From Anisodus tanguticus (Eukaryota > Streptophyta > Magnoliopsida > Solanales > Solanaceae), in contig CM067541.1 in NCBI GenBank assembly GCA_034509755.1, forward strand, positions 17,844,001 to 17,908,000: a stretch of 64,000 nt of DNA, in the 5' to 3' direction. This document shows, piece by piece, positions 60,807 through 64,000 of this stretch. The position numbers were made by a program, and so were the translations under genes. The notes beneath the pieces are model-generated. The model made no database searches and was not told where the DNA came from. It saw only the letters and a program-made list of their open reading frames with translations. Positions within the stretch are counted from its first letter, which is position 1; each line of letters starts with the position of its first letter.

Positions 60807-63121
60807 TGTGTGTGTAATTAAATGTGCTGCAAGAACCAAGAAGTGCTACAAAATCATACCAGAGAGAAATGGAAGGTGTGATATTAGAATGGTGTTTTTG
60901 TAGGAGTGATGGAAAATGTAGTATCCTTCCATCCTCATTTGTTTGATACTTTTCAAGAGTTATTATATTTTTTAAATATTTTAAACTATTAATTATGACG
61001 ATAATTATCAAATAAATTTGGTACAAAGGTAGTAGTAAAAGAGGGTGGAGATTAAAGAAAGAAAAAAAATTTAGCTGTTAAATGAGATTTAATTTGATGA
61101 TGGTCAACTACGGGTTGATGGAAGTCATGATTGAATGTACTGTCTCTGCTCTCGAGAGCAAGTGTCAAGTCTTGCACTTTTCCTCAGATATTCTTTTTAT
61201 TTTTTTACCGTAGCTATTTTCTTCTTTAATATTCCCTAGCTTTTCAATTGAGGTGTCTTTATTTAATTGTATATAATATTTTTAAGAAAATAATACTCCC
61301 TATAATATACAAAAGAATTTTTTGAGTCCTGAGATTTTAAATGTCATGTTATCTTTATAATAGAGTATCACTGAGGATAAATATAGAACGAGAACAACGA
61401 TAACAAAATTATGAGGCTCCAATGTCCAATAAATTGGGGTGCTATACGAATCTATGCTTCTTCATTTTAGCTAATTGCATATCATTATTATATTAAATAT
61501 AATAAAAGTTAAGTGTATGTTCAAATTAAGATTTCGCTTGCTACTTTTGATTTTAAGGGGAGCTTGTAACTAGTTCGTTGTCTATTTATAAATTAACTTC
61601 AGCCTGATTCTAAATAAAGAGAAGAGAAAAATAAGTTCTACAAAATGTGTAAGTTAAAGTTAAGCATGACTATATTGAGGGCTTTCTACCAATACGCTTG
61701 AATAATAGAAATTCTCTGACAAGATTAAAACTTATTTTCAATTAATAGATGTCATCTATATATATCTTTTTAAAAATTGAGCCCAGTCTTTAGCTAAATT
61801 TATATTGATACCAAATATATTACAGAGGTCAGTTTTAGAAGGGGACAATAACTATTTTAAAACAGATGGAATATTTATTTTACCGTTGTCCTAGAAATTG
61901 TTGGTACGAAATCAACAATGCAAGGAGACAAATATTAGAAGATATTGGAAACCTTTTGTCATTAGGACAGGTTTGATTGATATAAGAACAAGAAGGGTGG
62001 GAGCCAATTCTGCATGTTTTGTCCAAAGTCTTAGCATCATAATTCATATATATCCGTCCTTTAAGAGGACCCAACAAATCCAAGATATAAAAATTCACTG
62101 ACATAGAATGTGAATGGGAATCTCTTGGTAAGAATGTTTTATCCTCTAGTTATATAAATCATTCTTGTTTCTTTTTTTCTTTCTGAATTTTTAATTATAT
62201 ATCAAATATAGGACCTTTTTTTATTATTGAATAGACTCGATCCACTGCATTTCAAAACTATTGAATATTTCAAGTAAACCACCCTCTCTACATTTCTCTT
62301 CAAAAATTCCTTCATGAAATACTTAGCTTGCTCGTATTGTCAATTCTAAGCTCGATATAAGAGGAAAGTTGCAATATAATTAAATATTGACAAATAATTT
62401 AGAGATAACAGTTATTATCATCTTCCAGATCAGAAAATGTATATATAAAATTACAAATCAACACTCAAAATCAAATAACGGTGACAAATGTTTTTCAGGA
62501 AAGATAAGAAAAGAGAATACACGGTGGCGTGAATTGGTGAATAACCATTGTTTTCTTAGTCATTTCCTTGGTTAAATTAGAACTTCAAGAAACCTTCTTA
62601 TGTTTGATTAATGGGTCTATATTATATACACGAATAAAATAATATTTTTGTATTATTAGTAAAGTTTAATTTACTATAACAGATCAATTACGAGTACTAT
62701 TTTTAGATTATTTGTTAATGCTTATATAGAGTTTTACTTCTTATTACCTTATAAATAATGTAATTGTGTAAATACTTTTTGCACGGTTGGTATTGAGAAC
62801 TTAATAATAATTACTCGTAGTATTTTGAGGTTGTTATGGTGATGTTAACGGTGACAATGGTGGTGGATGGAAAGATATGCTATTGGTAGAAGAACATTAA
62901 TTAGTGGAGGGGAGGGATAAAATGGGTTGGGGCACTGAGGTGGCGTGCCACATGACGTTCACCTCGTCAAAATGTTAAATGTCACGTGGGATAAGGTGCC
63001 CATTTTGAACAACACTAAGAAATGAAAGGTATATCTAAATTATTTAAATAATTTTTTTAGACCGATAGTAAAATCAATCATTTTCACATAGTAGAGGAAC
63101 AAATTTGACCCTTTTCTCTTT

Positions 63122-63189
63122 TTTCATTCCATCTTTTCATGACTAATTTCCCTTCTTTCATTCCATCTTTTCATGACTAATTTCCCTTC
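63122..63189. repeat. 34-bp tandem duplication
   Basis: The unit starting TTTCATTCCATCTTTTCATG occupies 63122-63155 and 63156-63189 with no differences seen. Confidence 0.9.
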
Positions 63190-63775
63190 TTTTCTTTTCA
63201 CTACTTTTCATGGTTGATCAAAAGCCATTGTCAATGAGCGAACAAAAGTACGTCCTCACATGGATATTGCAGAAGGGAACTGATAGGAGTATTATATATG
63301 TGTGTCCAAAAATAACAATAAGTGAATTTACTATTTCATCACTCTATTTCTTTAGCATTTTTCCTTTTCCCTCTTTTGAAATTACAACAGATATTTGTAA
63401 GGAACCCTAAAGTGCATGGTTGCATCCAGAAAAGTCTATTCATAGTTCATATCCCCTTTTCCATATTCGATCCTCATAAAGAAAGAAAGAGAGAATTCTG
63501 AACCCGCTATTCACACAACTCCAGAAAAAGACAATCTTTGCTCACTTTAATTAGAGACATTATCGTTTCACTATAGACATATAAAAAATTTATCTGCATA
63601 CCATATTTAATTACGTCAAAGTATATTGACTATTATGGTTAATTAAGACATTTTCTTCGGCGTGTTCTCTTTATGAAGAACAATTTTGACAATATTATTA
63701 CACATTAGTTTGTTCAATCGAGTGTTATGTTAATTAAGTGCAAGGAAATGAGGATTCCAACTTTTTGATTTCTTG

Positions 63776-63931
63776 AGAGAGAATTCATGTACTGGATGAA
63801 TGAAGTGTCTTACCAACTAAAGATAGGTTATGTCCGCTTTGGCAGCTTTTTGATTCAAAAGGGATATTTGAAAAAGAGAGAATTCATGTACTGGATGAAT
63901 GAAGTGTCTTACCAACTAAAGATAGGTTATG
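63776..63931. repeat. 57-bp direct repeat, 99-bp spacing
   Basis: The block from AGAGAGAATTCATGTACTGG to GATAGGTTATG at 63776-63832 recurs unchanged at 63875-63931, with about 42 bases between copies. Confidence 0.9.
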
Positions 63932-64000
63932 AGTAACAAGACTTAACAGCTGTTAACGTAAATATTTGAGTAAAGGCTTTAATTCCAAAATTATTACTGT

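Larger units (their letters stand above)
60849..64000. other. upstream intergenic sequence of the receptor kinase
   Basis: This holds the receptor kinase promoter but I find no firm TATA box. AT-rich, no gene seen. A SINE-like scrap (AATAAATTGGGGTGCTATAC at about 61427) may be a remnant of an Au-type SINE. Two direct duplications occur near the end. Confidence 0.45.

Noticed and set aside
62983..62988. CACGTG G-box as promoter of a further gene
   Set aside because: No gene follows within the window and a six-base match alone is weak.

Overview
The window is plant nuclear DNA, most likely from a Solanaceae species. Reasons: a GT-AG multi-exon gene with long AT-rich introns, many Ty1/copia LTR retrotransposons, RTE-type LINE pieces, and repeated copies of a tRNA/LINE-related short element ending in (TTG)n that resembles the tobacco TS / Solanaceae SINE families. 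Species cannot be fixed from sequence alone.

Layout. 1-3.5 kb: LTR-like fragments, including a probable Ty3/gypsy LTR. 3.5-6.3 kb: a 3'-truncated copia on the minus strand. 6.45-11.5 kb: a complete but decayed copia on the plus strand with TA...TA LTR ends. 12.2-12.8 kb: a copia relic. 13.4-14.7 kb: inverted-repeat (MITE/foldback) elements. 15-16.2 kb: a second copy of the first LTR-like family. 17.08-23.66 kb: a complete decayed copia with a 5-bp target duplication. 23.8-25.2 kb: a hAT-like non-autonomous element. 25.7-30.3 kb: a LINE fragment fused to another truncated copia. 30.3-33.1 kb: an internally deleted hAT transposon. 34.7-39.8 kb: two RTE LINE pieces, a tRNA-derived SINE with a perfect 16-bp target duplication, and a GC-rich minisatellite.

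The gene-rich end is 40-61 kb. A 17-exon plus-strand gene (40091-55650) encodes a 1242-residue AGC kinase of the IRE/IREH1 family. It converges tail-to-tail with a two-exon minus-strand gene (57865-60806) for a 655-residue LRR receptor-like kinase of the RKL1/RLK902 family. The same pair of families is adjacent twice in Arabidopsis (At3g17840/At3g17850 and At1g48480/At1g48490), so this looks like a conserved gene neighbourhood. IREH1 introns hold a hAT element with a perfect 8-bp duplication, SINEs and a LINE tail. From 60.8 to 64 kb I see no gene.

The two kinase genes are the only intact protein-coding genes I can support. All transposon reading frames seen carry stops, frameshifts or deletions. 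I found no tRNA or rRNA gene and no CRISPR. I see no new biochemical system; the most interesting points are the paired kinase locus, the LINE/SINE shared tail, the unusual LTR termini, and insertions in and next to IREH1.
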